Of a DNA stretch of 30,310 nt, positions 10,731-20,383 are shown one piece after another. Origin of the DNA: Hymenochaete sp. R1 (Eukaryota > Basidiomycota > Agaricomycetes > Hymenochaetales > Hymenochaetaceae); NCBI GenBank assembly GCA_019400425.1, contig JAFREE010000223.1, forward strand, positions 1 through 30,310, written 5' to 3'. The translations under genes were made by a program, and so were the position numbers. The notes under the pieces are model-generated. The model worked only from the letters and a program-made list of their open reading frames with translations, had not been told where the DNA came from and ran no database searches. Position 1 is the first letter of the stretch. The number at the start of each line of letters is the position of its first letter.

Positions 10731-13700
10731 ATGATTGTGATCGAATGAGATAGAATAGATCCATACGCTTTTTGCATGAGAAGGCCAAATAAGCTTTCTT
10801 ACTAGTTACAACTGCTCCCATCCCTGCCATATCCAATCAAGTGCCGTGTCGTTTTATCGGCAAAGTTCTAACTCCCGCCTTTTCAGACATCGGACCTCAA
10901 TCCGCCGCGCTACGCTAGGGCTTGAGAAAGAAGGACATTTCATTTTTCATTCGTGTCGCGTATTGTGCGATGATGACAGCCACTGGCACATACTAGGTGA
11001 TGGCGCCGGTGAGGGGTCACAGCTTTTAATACGAGCTTGTAGAAGCTATGAGCACCCCGACTTTGAGTCGTTGAGAAGGTGAATCGACGAGGATGACTCG
11101 GAGGACTATGTTGACATAAGGTGGAGTTGCATTCATATTCGTATCGAAGATGAGCCGACTCTCGGCGTCTGCGAGAACAAAAAACAGCGAAGGGTGTTCT
11201 TCTGTGAGTATATTTCTTACTGGTGCTGAAGTACTGGATGGCTATGGCCGCTACGCAGCACAGAAATGCCAGAGTACGCTAGTCAAAGGCATACAGCAGG
11301 ATGCTACCATCATCTTTTCCAGGCCCCTTTGCATTCGCCATTACACCTTTGATTGGGGTCGATTCTGTCATTCGTGCTCCAGTCCTCGATGCCGCTATGC
11401 GCGGCAGGAACGATGACGGAAAGGTGACAAAAGTCATGGACAACGTCAAAGACAATTCGATACGCGTGATCATTTTCACAGGCGAAAGCATCAATATTTC
11501 CCACTGTGGACTTTCGTCATGAGACACAGTGTTTTGCATATAGACGGAAAGTTTGCGAAACAGAATCATTACTCATTTTGACCACAATCATGAATACGCA
11601 TTAAAGGAGGGAATACAAAGCCTTTTGAGCTCCTCGTGTAGTAGTAATTTGTAGAGTTAAGAGGAGAATACTGAGTTCTATTTTGGCCACATGATACCAC
11701 TTCCGAGACTTTGAGGACATTTTCGAAAACGTAAATATGGTTCGGCCGATAAAGAGCGACCCTTCGTTTGTTCCTAGAACACGCCACCGCGAAGCCCGGA
11801 GTTGGATCGACTGCAACAAGAGGTCCATTTTTTAAGTAAAAACATATGAATCTCACCTACTGGTTCTGCCAGCCTCCCCGACGGTACCACTTTCGCCGAG
11901 ATCCAGCAAGTTTGTGCATATACTATCCCATCTGGTCAGTAAGTACTGACATATATTCACAGAACCCCTCCTGGGCAACAACGTCTGATCTTTGCTGGAA
12001 CGCAACTTGAGGACGGACGGACGTACTCTCAGCGAATACAACATCCAAAAAGAGTCGACCGTGCAGCTTTTCTTTCGACTTCGCGGGAGAGCTAAGAAAC
12101 GCAAGAAGACCTACAACGTCCGTTACGGTTCTTCGATTTAATGCTTAAAGAAACTGAAATGGCAATGTTTCTTGGGAAGCTTCAGCGGCTGCGGCGAGAA
12201 TCAGCAAGGTCGGTTTTCAAGGTACGTCGTTATGCGCCGAGTGATAGAATAGCACGCGAGCCAGCTCTCCACGCGAATAGGTGTGTGTAGGCTGGGGAGT
12301 GCCTAGGACTGTTCAATCAGACTTTGGTGGTCCTGTCCGAAAACCTGAGACATGTGGAATAGGGGAGAGAGGATTGCTGCGGGGGAAGTGAAACACAGGT
12401 GCAGAAAAACTGTGGTGTGGAGTGTTTGATCGAAGATAGGAAAACGTGTTTCCAAAGTGTTTACTAGTGGAAGGAAAGCTACAAAGGCTCGTCAGTATTT
12501 ACTAAAGGAAGTAGAGTCTAAGTCGCCGACCGATACAAGTTCCTGGACACCCGGCTCCTTGCAAAATGGCATCCCGGCTGACCAGTCTACGCCTAACTGT
12601 TATAGTCAAACAGTTCAGACAAGGAGAGGAACACTTTCGAGTTTTCTTGCACACTCACAACAAGTGAGGGTTATGATGATATTGTTATCACCAAAGTGCG
12701 AGCTGAAGTCGCAATCCGTGTGTGTGAACAGCGATCCGTTGATCCATCTAGAAACGTGCATTTAAATAGTTGGAGGCTAGCATTGTCGATCGACTTCCCT
12801 GAATGTAGCGCGGTCCAGTTTAAGCTTCATGTAAAGCTTTTGCATATTCGTTAAGTCATTCGAAGGCCGATCCTGAGCCAGCCAATTTTATGTCCCTTGC
12901 TGCTGTATTGTCCGATAAGCCCACGATACTTCATCAAAGCCGTCAGGAGAGCGTCGTAAACATCCGGTTCGTGCGACTTTGTCAAAGATAAAACACGCCA
13001 TTACCAACACGTAGCATGTTCGTTAGAGTTACCGCAACCTCAACCATCTTGTGTAGTATGTAGACTTCTTTACGACCATCTCGCGAGATCGCAAGTCACG
13101 CTTTTGTGAACGTTTTGTCACGGACGAACGTTTCGTTGTCTTCGCCGTAGAGAGATTAATTTGAGCGATGTCGCTATTCGAAGGAATGGTCAAGTGGTGC
13201 GTCGGGCTTGCGTTGATAAGCTAGGAGAGCTCCACGTTGGAGGAATGCACGGAAGGTAGCTGCGCCGGAGCCGAGACTTGTGAGGAGGAGGGGTTGGAGT
13301 TCGCAATCCGATCAAGCATCATAACACATACGACAATCCCGAGGTAAAAGACCTCCATGACATTACTAACCTCCGATACCGTTCCATTCATCAAACGTCC
13401 AGCGACGCGAAACCCTTGTAATGTCCGTGACTCACTGAATAACTATCACTCACTCTGTGAGATGCCTTTAAGGTATGCCTTCTATCTATCACCGTCCCTC
13501 ATGTTGATCACGAGCCTACTCACTCGCTGAATGTGCTGTCAAGGCGACTGAAGCACGCGCTGCACCGTAGCAGATAACGTCGAAGGTGTGCACCGCACCC
13601 GATCCATTCGGCGTGCTCCGAGCCTAATCCTCCCTGCAATTCAACCGGAGAACCCATACACCGCCGTGCCACTACCCCACGTTCGTAAGTGCAACTTATT

Positions 13701-14466
13701 TCCCACCGCAAGAGACTGGAGAGGGTGGGTAAAGAGGTAGAGAGGGGAACGTAATGGACTGTGAGCTGATTGGTCCGTTGGTCGCACACGACCCGCGTCT
13801 CGCGACCCGCTGCTGCCCGATGGAAGGTGGACGGCCCTCCTTATCTTTGCGGAACTAAGCAGGACACTGAACTGAGCCGAATTGACTAGTTTCATTGGCA
13901 AGTTGAGCGATGAATTCGGGTTAAACGGCGAATGAACGCGCTCTCACAGATTAACTTAAAGGAGAGATATCATTAGCCCGAGCACATCTCCGTAACCTGT
14001 GAACCGTGAACCGTAAATCGAGAGGTCGAAAATTGAAAGTTTCGTGAAGTACGTACAGTTCTTACAGCACGTTACAGCACGCTAAAGGAACCTGTAGTTG
14101 ACTCCGCGGTGCTCTCGTGGCGGGGACCGCAACCCGAGTGCCGTGGGCTCTCGCTCTCACGTTCTCTTGGAAACAGCTCAAGCCGGAGGGGTTCGACAAG
14201 GCACTCAGGCTTCGCGTCCGACAGTTTGACTATGTGTTCGTGTGAATGCGCGTTTGATGTTGTCGTTGATGATGTGCAGGGGCAGTGAACCTTCTTCTCA
14301 TGATCTTCCCTAGATGCGTCTTGTTTTCACTTTTACTTGCGGATGTGGCGAGTAGCAGCCTCAGCTTGGCCTTGTCGAAGCGCTTCAGAATAAGCTATTC
14401 GCAGGACTGCGTTCTCCACGAAAGTATGCTGGGACCGCCTCAGAAGAATAATAACTGTATACTATA
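10731..14466. other. Sparse region with possible exons of unknown genes
   Basis: Three pieces look exon-like. At 11150-11208 and about 11271-11335, two plus-strand open pieces flank a 60-nt GTGAGT...CACAG intron. At 12141-12221, 27 codons from ATG run to a GTACGT donor in phase 0. At 12457-12660 a serine- and threonine-rich frame ends at GTGAGG. They cannot be joined into one protein. From 12780 to 14280 I see nothing coding; short direct repeats such as GTGAACC (13998-14011) and CAGCACGTTA (14065-14085) occur. Confidence 0.3.
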
Positions 14467-14775
14467 TCAATGCTCACCTCCAGTACGCTGGGTTTCATCG
14501 ATACGGTCTTTATGACCCACTTTGAGGTCGTGTTTTCTGAGGTGCCCAACCCGCCGATTGTAGAGGAGAGCTAAGAGCATATGAAGGAGTTGGATAGGGT
14601 TGCGTGTTCGAGCGATGCGTTTTTCCCTTTCCCAGATAATGTGTATCGGGTAAGGAAGAGCGGAGTCAAATTCCTTACCGCGCCCAGTGGAAGTGTTATG
14701 GACGCGGAGTGCATCAAGGCAGCCGATGAGCATGACATGTAATTCTTTCATACGAATCTTCGGCTGTTTCACCAT
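14467..14775 (-). CDS. Possible unrecognised coding fragment
   Basis: This is a 102-residue minus-strand frame with a protein-like composition ([19 protein letters not shown] near the start, [13 protein letters not shown] near the middle). The opposite strand is not continuously open over the same length. No family is recognised, no signal peptide is seen and no clear splice partner was found. It could be one exon of a gene also using 15225-15503 on the same strand, or a relic. Confidence 0.25.
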   Translation of the reverse strand: MVKQPKIRMKELHVMLIGCLDALRVHNTSTGRGKEFDSALPYPIHIIWEREKRIARTRNPIQLLHMLLALLYNRRVGHLRKHDLKVGHKDRIDETQRTGGEH

Positions 14776-15224
14776 TGAAAATGGGAAATGGGGTACGGTG
14801 AAGTATTGCGTATAAAACGCGGAACGGCGATTCGTTGTATAGATGGCAGATGTACGAGGAGCGACTTAGCAAATAATACAATCTTTTCCTTCCTGTCTCT
14901 TCTCCACCATTATCAACCCAACCAGATCGATTGACGCAGGGTCAGAAATTCTCTGAGCTCGAGAGAGAAGAGTGTGGTCCATGTTATGTGATGCGGCTGA
15001 TTTGGCGACCGGTGATGCCTGCACTGGTGCGGATGCTGATGGTCAAACGACACCCGAGAAAAGAGACGTACCGATGATGATGAATTCATATCCATCTTGT
15101 ATACACGCGGAAGTCGTTATGGTTGTGGGAAAAGTGAAGGACATAATAATGAGCACTCAGCTGGCGAATGAAGAGTACAAGCGGACAATCACTCACCGGA
15201 ACAACCAGTGCATCCCATCGTTAT

Positions 15225-15503
15225 TTAGCAAGTCGGGGCAGACATGAAATCCAGGGAATACTGTCCACTCATTGTCCGCCACCAAAGGTCTTCATGCATC
15301 CGCTTGTGCCGCCCCTCAAATCCTCTGGCCTCTTCTGATGTAAAGAGTGTACCCCTTGCCCATATGGATGCGGCTTCGAGCGAGTCAGGAACAATATAGT
15401 TGTACTGAAACTCGCCATGGGGGAATCCGTTACCGTGTCTAAGGAAGTGGCTGAGATTGAAGCATGAAACGCTGGCAGGTTCCTTGAGAACCTTGTAAAG
15501 CAT
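15225..15503 (-). CDS. Possible unrecognised coding fragment
   Basis: This is a 92-residue minus-strand frame with strong protein character: FLRHGNGFPHGEFQYNY, then SLEAASIWARGTLF, then RHKRMHEDLWWR. The mix of aromatic and charged residues and the absence of low-complexity sequence argue for real or recently lost coding. I cannot name the family. It lies about 450 bases from another open minus-strand segment on each side (14467-14775 and 15750-16242), so the three could be remnants of one or two genes read leftwards. Confidence 0.3.
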   Translation of the reverse strand: MLYKVLKEPASVSCFNLSHFLRHGNGFPHGEFQYNYIVPDSLEAASIWARGTLFTSEEARGFEGRHKRMHEDLWWRTMSGQYSLDFMSAPTC

Positions 15504-15749
15504 TTAAGTTGGATGGACAAGTAGCAGCTGATGGCCGAATCGAAAAGAAAGGGTTAGAGAGCGAATTCGGCAGCGTCGGGCGAGCATGGACGGGCGGAGC
15601 GTATGGGAGAAAGACACAAATGTCATAATTGAGAAGAGCAGGAGGGACTTAACAAAGACACCAGTAAAGGAGAGAATAATGCAGTACGGACAAGTGCTTG
15701 CTAGGGAGAATGAAAGATGATTGGGCGTGTTCACCCCCGAATCCTTCCT

Positions 15750-16242
15750 TCATCCTTCCCCACCGTGACCTCCCAGCCCCTCGCGAACCACAATCCAAAA
15801 CGCCGTACAGCTCAATGCATCCTTGATCTCCTCCGCTGTCAATATCGTGTACTCCGGTGTCTTCTCTCCCCCGCCTCCAAACGTACTACTATCGCCCCCA
15901 CCTCCTTCGCCGTTCCAATTCCGCCGATCCGCCTCCCCAAACGTCTCAGGTCTCGAATCACCCGCAGGTGTGACGACCCGTTTCCTTACTCGCGCAGACT
16001 CGACTTCGATAACGGGCAACAGGAAGGGCACTTTGAGCTGCGAGACGACTTTAGGATGTCGTGGAGCCGGCGAGAGCGCCGGCTTTGAGTTTGATGAGCA
16101 TCCCGGAAACTTCCTGGCGAGGTTTGAGCGAAGGAGGTGACGCAAACATCCGTCCCGACCTATTGTCGATAGAAGTTGGACGCGAATGTGTTCCGCCGCC
16201 GGCAGCAACCGTGCCTTGTGCCTCCAGTTTCTGAAAAATCAT
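15750..16242 (-). pseudogene. Unrecognised minus-strand gene fragment, frame-broken
   Basis: Two overlapping minus-strand frames appear to be parts of one coding sequence. The first (from 16242, MIFQKLEAQG) is coding-like up to about 16080. The second carries LKVPFLLPVIEVESARVRKR, a glycine-rich linker and TAEEIKDALSCTAFWIVVREG, ending at 15750. The switch of frame near 16050-16085 has no GT-AG pair that I could fit, so a small indel is likely. The family is not recognised. It is oriented divergently from the cytidylyltransferase relic that begins about 500 bp to the right. Confidence 0.35.
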
Positions 16243-16700
16243 ACCAAAGATCTTCTTCGCGCTTGAGGATGGCGTGGGTGTCGGAGTTTGTAGAAGCTCG
16301 TGGTCATGTACAATTTTAGGTCGGATCAGCCTTGACTATGACACTTTATTGAATGAGGAGACAAGGACTTACCTGCCGCACCATCTCGACTACAGGGCAC
16401 CCTTCACCCGCATCGATAAGTCAAAACCGAATATGAGATAATCTGCGGAAGCGGAATATGATTTGCATGAGAGGTCTTGTACGTCGTCGAGCTTGGCGGA
16501 GGTCCTGAGTCTATGTAAGCTAGTTGAGTCCCGAGTCCTTCGTCGTCAATGTGCGCGGTCAACATGGTATCCAGTCAAGAGTCAAGTCGCGTCCAGTCGC
16601 TCCCGTGCCTATCGATAGGTTTCTCTTCAAGTTCGACCTCCACGACGCCCACACCAACCAGAACATTATCGCACTAAGCTCAGTTTTCGAGCAGAACTTG

Positions 16701-16714
16701 CCCCCCCCCCCCCC
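16701..16714 (+). repeat. Homopolymer run of 14 C
   Basis: Fourteen consecutive C residues lie just upstream of the cytidylyltransferase relic. The run may mark a frameshift in its N-terminal part or an uncertain base count. Confidence 0.95.
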
Positions 16715-16758
16715 GTGGCGCATCGCACCGCCGTCCCTGCGCCCGCCTCCGAGATCGC

Positions 16759-17371
16759 CTCGACTACGACGTCATCTCCGACACTGACCCATACCCACGT
16801 TCTCTAGACTCGTCCCTCGCAGACCTTCGCCTTGACTCGCCCTATGTTGCTCCTTCACATTCGCCAAATATTATAAGCTTGTCCAACAGGCCACCGAAAG
16901 AAGCTCGATCTCAGGAACATGCAAGGAATCTGTATGCGGAGACTGTCGAGCTGAGTGCCGAAGATGTGCAATCGTATATCCTGAGCCAGACTCAGCGGGG
17001 GGTTGGGCTCTCTGGGAAAGATACAGGGACAATGAAAGGAAGGAAAGGAGCGGAAAAAGAGATGTGAATATATGTCGACGGCGTTTTTGATGTCCGCACC
17101 GTTGAGTACGTTAATCTGGTATATAGTTGACTAGATTTGTTCAATATTGATAACATCTTCCAGCACAATGCACCAACTTCGCCAAGCCAAGCCACCTTCC
17201 CCACCTGCCCACCTGCCCGCTGGCCCCTCTACGGACGTTCAGACTCAGGCACACGCAGTATCATGCTCGATTCCTCACACCGAACGCTGCGAACTCCTCC
17301 AGCACGTTCGTTGGGTAGATGATGTCCTATTCGACGCACATGTCGTTCTCTCCGAAGGCTGGGTTGACCGG
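16759..17371 (+). pseudogene. PCT1: Phosphocholine cytidylyltransferase relic
   Basis: This enzyme makes CDP-choline from CTP and phosphocholine in the Kennedy pathway, at membranes. The relic reads DYDVISD..RSLDSSLADL (fungal N-terminal segment), then RPPKEARSQEHARNLYAETV and LSAEDVQSYI, then IYVDGVFD, the first strand of the nucleotidyltransferase fold. A well-formed intron, GTACGT...TTCCAG at 17106-17163 (58 nt, phase 2), joins this to QLRQAK, AHAVSCSIPHTERCELL and HVRWVDDVL, all family landmarks in the right order. Three defects show it is dead. TGA 17065-17067 stands immediately before IYVDGVFD, where the family has Arg. The HxGH catalytic motif is replaced (the aligned residues read T-V-D-T). 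The sequence ends at about 17371, before the RTxGISTS region. The true N-terminus is not resolved, partly because of the C-run at 16701. Confidence 0.75.
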
Positions 17372-17408
17372 ATATCTTGCAACAAACTTGCTGTCTCTGC
17401 ACCCCACA

Positions 17409-18061
17409 ATGCGGCAAACCGCAGTCATCGACGGAAGCACGAACCTTCATTTTGGATACCTGGACTCGGGCGCGTCACCTAAGAAAGACTATACGACATT
17501 GGTATGTGTGCACGGTTTCAGCTTCGATGCCGGTTAGTCTTTGACCCTCCTTGAGTTTACAGTGAAACTGACATGATGCCGATACTTGTAAGAGAGCTTC
17601 TCGAAGCTCATTTCTCTTGCCCACAGTGCAAGCTCCGCATCATTGCACTAGCGCGACGTGACTTCGCGGGTTCCTCTCCATTGTCTGCGTCTGAGCTTCA
17701 AGTTGAAGTGCTCGCGTCTGGGGATTCTGAGGAGGAGGAAGCTTACATGAGACAGAGAGGCGAGGAGCTGGCTCGGTTTCTTGTTTGGTCCATCAAGAAC
17801 CTCGGACTGCGACCTGCCGTTGACAGGGATGTGCGAAAGAGCAAGAGCGTGAAGAGTGGCGAAGGCGGAATAGCTCTGGCGGGCTGGTCTCAGGGAAACA
17901 TGATTACAATGGCGTTTCTCTCCTTTTTCTCGACGTATCCATGGGAAGTACGAGAAGCTCCCAGACCTTACTTCAAGTTGCGACTTTCTTATCATATCCT
18001 GACTTTGATTTATTGTGAACTTGAAGGTGCTCCTGGAGGACAGACGCAAATCATTAAATGA
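17409..18061 (+). pseudogene. Truncated alpha/beta hydrolase
   Basis: This resembles an AB-hydrolase-1 family common in basidiomycetes. ATG 17409 begins MRQTAVIDG, followed by GYLDSG, then VCVHGFSFDAG (the HG oxyanion motif), then after a 62-nt intron (17533-17594, phase 1) KLRIIALARRDFAGS, RGEELARFLVW and GWSQGN, with the nucleophile serine at 17888-17890. The frame ends at 18061, before the acid and histidine of the triad, so the protein would be about two thirds of the usual length and inactive. Just after the intron, the alternative reading starting two bases earlier (SFSKLISLAH) resembles the family better than the frame that continues, which suggests a small indel near 17630. Its start lies only 38 bp after the end of the cytidylyltransferase relic. 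Confidence 0.68.
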
Positions 18062-18220
18062 AAACGAAGCGATACAAGAGAAAGAGCACATTCAGTCTTT
18101 AGCTCGTGGCCGAAAGGCTTGCGAAGGTATGTAGGGGATATTATTGACAGTAGTATGCACTAATCAACTTGATCAGAGTTCCAGCGGCTCATCGAAACCG
18201 TCAAATCCGACTTCTCATGA
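18027..18220 (+). pseudogene. Spliced 3' end of an unidentified gene
   Basis: Coding from 18027 (VLLEDRRKSLNENEA, QSLARGRKACE) runs to a GTATGT donor at 18127. A 50-nt intron with CACTAATC as a good branch site ends in CAG at 18176. The second piece continues in phase (EFQRLIETVKSDFS) to TGA 18218-18220. The charged helical tail has no recognised family. It overlaps the end of the hydrolase frame and so may be a separate fragment placed next to it. No upstream exon could be joined with confidence. Confidence 0.4.
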
Positions 18221-20383
18221 TTACACTGTCAAGCCCTGCCATTGGAATCTTTATCAGCCACACCAATTCTAGAATGAGATCGATACTGCTCACTCACACT
18301 AACAATGATTGTATCGCACTGCAGCTTTAACCATGCTTTCGCTTCGTATGTACATATCAGAAACTTCCTCCAAACGCCGGTCCGATCTCGATGAAAACCT
18401 CTCCATTCTTTCAGAAGATCATGGTCAAAGCGGCGCATTCCAAGGTCTTCGGTTACCCGTATTTTTCTGTAAGTGACGTCTTTATTTTATTTCCGTCGCT
18501 GCTTATCGAAATATGATCTTCATGAAGCGTTCGAAGTGGTTTACCAATTCACTTCCTTTTCTCTTCTTCCGTGCATTGCGCCATTGGCGTACCAGGTGAC
18601 TGTATCACATTCAAGAACACGCTGTATTTTTGCTGCAAGTCAATGCCTTGATCACTATGTATGTGTACACATGGTTGGGTGGCAGATGTATGCTCGGATC
18701 CATCAAGTACATCCTCACCCGTCTTTCCGAAGAAACCCCACCGCCAAGAATGCTCTTTTTGCTTAAAATCGATGAAGTCAATAACTTGGGCTTTTGAATA
18801 AATTAGCCAAAATGCGTATTCTTCATGTTCTTCCTTTTGCGATCTTTTTTGCAGGCGCTTTCGCATCAGTAAACCGTCGCCAGACGGCCTCGTGACTAGT
18901 AAGACGAAGATGTCGCCTTACAGTACGCACAGGAATCTGGATGAGCGCAAGGACAGGCGTGCGCAGTTGTGCGCAAGGGGTACAAGTGATATCTCGATGA
19001 GGAAAGTGTATGTGTATGCGGAACGTGGCCGTTGGATGATCCGGTGGGAGGAAGTGAAGACAACAAGGGAGAGGGCTGAACTTGCGAAGGGTGATATCTC
19101 ACTAGATTCTTTGTGAGCCGGTCACTGACTGAGGACGATCCCTCTTTGCGGCGTGAATTTAGTAGACTGCCCTTCTGCTGGAGCCGCAGGTGCTGACGAA
19201 GTAAGCGGCACTGGTGAGTAAATTGAACCAGTAATTCGGTTTGGTCGAATATATACCCCTTGCTTCGTTTCTGACGAAGAGCTCGTACACGCATTACCAC
19301 CGACTGCATTGAGGAGAGGAGGGGCTCTGTGACGGCGCTCTGTGACGGCGCCCCCGATGCTGTCTCGTGGTGTCTCAAACGTTGTCGGTGCTCGGGCAAC
19401 GACGTTGCCACCGTTCACTCCGTCGCCTTACAGCACTGAGGGAACTCGGAGAGTTAGTCGGCTTCACGGGGACATCAAAAGTAAGTTGAAAATTCACGAT
19501 ATTTCAGGCCCCCAATTGGAAAGCATTTACACCCGCTACTGCATGGTGGAATGATTCAGGGGGGTAGGACTAACGAACACCTTTTGCAGTCACCCAATCC
19601 ATTGCCGAGCGGTGATTTACGAGAATTGGAAGTTTTACGACTTAATTTCCGAATAAATGCACATGGGACTTACCGACCCGCTGCTTTAGTCCATAACCCC
19701 AACTCTGACGGTTGCTGGATGGATTGGCGTTATTTTCACTGAACGCGGTTTCTTCCGAGCTCACTTAGGTTGCTTTCTTCGGTTTCGAGGCAGAGAAAGA
19801 AATGGATGGCTCTAACAAGATGCTTAACGCGCTTCCGAAAACTTAATATTTCTTTCAATAGGTTAACTTGTCGTTCAAATTTGGACATACGTAATATACC
19901 TGTCTTTTATTTTTAATGAGACATTGATGAATTTGTTGAAGTGTTTATCGCGTATGCGCAGTTTCATCACCGGTCACGTTCGGCATGGGTCTTGGCCGAA
20001 GTGGATTGGTGAACCCTAGCGCAGGATTGGACTCTAATCCGAGTGTTAAATGATGCTGACTCTCTTCGACGACCGCACCTAATGTGGCTCATGCACCGCG
20101 TCGACTCAAAATATAGCATTGGTAACCGATAATACTGTCGGTGTATGTTGTGAGACGCATGTTTAGTTTTCGACTTACCTTCATCTTGCACTACTTTCAT
20201 CGTCATCCTCGTCACCGTGTGTTCGTAGCCATACACCTTCGTATTGCATCACGTTGTTAAAGTGTCTTCGGAATACAAAACGCAATTCGAGGTCTGGCAG
20301 TTTGGCATTCCTGGAGCAAATCTTATCTATCGATGGGAACGGTGTTGTTGACTTCCTATTAGCACGCACACACATATATTCAG
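18221..20383. other. Region with small exon-like pieces and no supported gene
   Basis: At 18391-18468, 26 codons from ATG (ending VFGYPYFS) run to a GTAAGT donor in phase 0, with no matching second exon found. Between 18896 and 19418 both strands carry frames (plus 18892-19116; minus 18896-19411 and 19122-19418) that overlap and match nothing known. A 14-base unit (GCTCTGTGACGGCG) is repeated in tandem at 19323-19350. From 19740 to 20380 I see nothing coding; this may be the 3' flank of the transposon. Confidence 0.35.
18812..18895 (+). CDS. Possible secreted micro-ORF or signal-peptide exon
   Basis: Twenty-seven codons form an almost ideal secretory leader: basic start (MRIL), hydrophobic core (VLPFAIFFAGAF), small residues A-F-A followed by S as a likely cleavage site, then NRRQ, which resembles a dibasic processing site, and TGA. 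It could be the first exon of a secreted protein whose remainder is lost, since no good donor is seen before the stop, or chance. No neighbour supports a role. Confidence 0.22.
   Translation: MRILHVLPFAIFFAGAFASVNRRQTAS

Noticed and set aside
13520..13901. Two overlapping minus-strand frames of 86-89 residues
   Set aside because: Cys- and Arg-rich with no family resemblance and no splice signals.
18896..19411. 171-residue minus-strand frame
   Set aside because: Composition is repetitive in Ser, His and Leu, a plus-strand frame overlaps it, and no motif or splice partner exists.
19984..20060. tRNA-Arg(UCU)-like string GGATTGGACTCTAATCCGAG
   Set aside because: The anticodon loop would be one base short, and no T-arm or acceptor stem can be paired.
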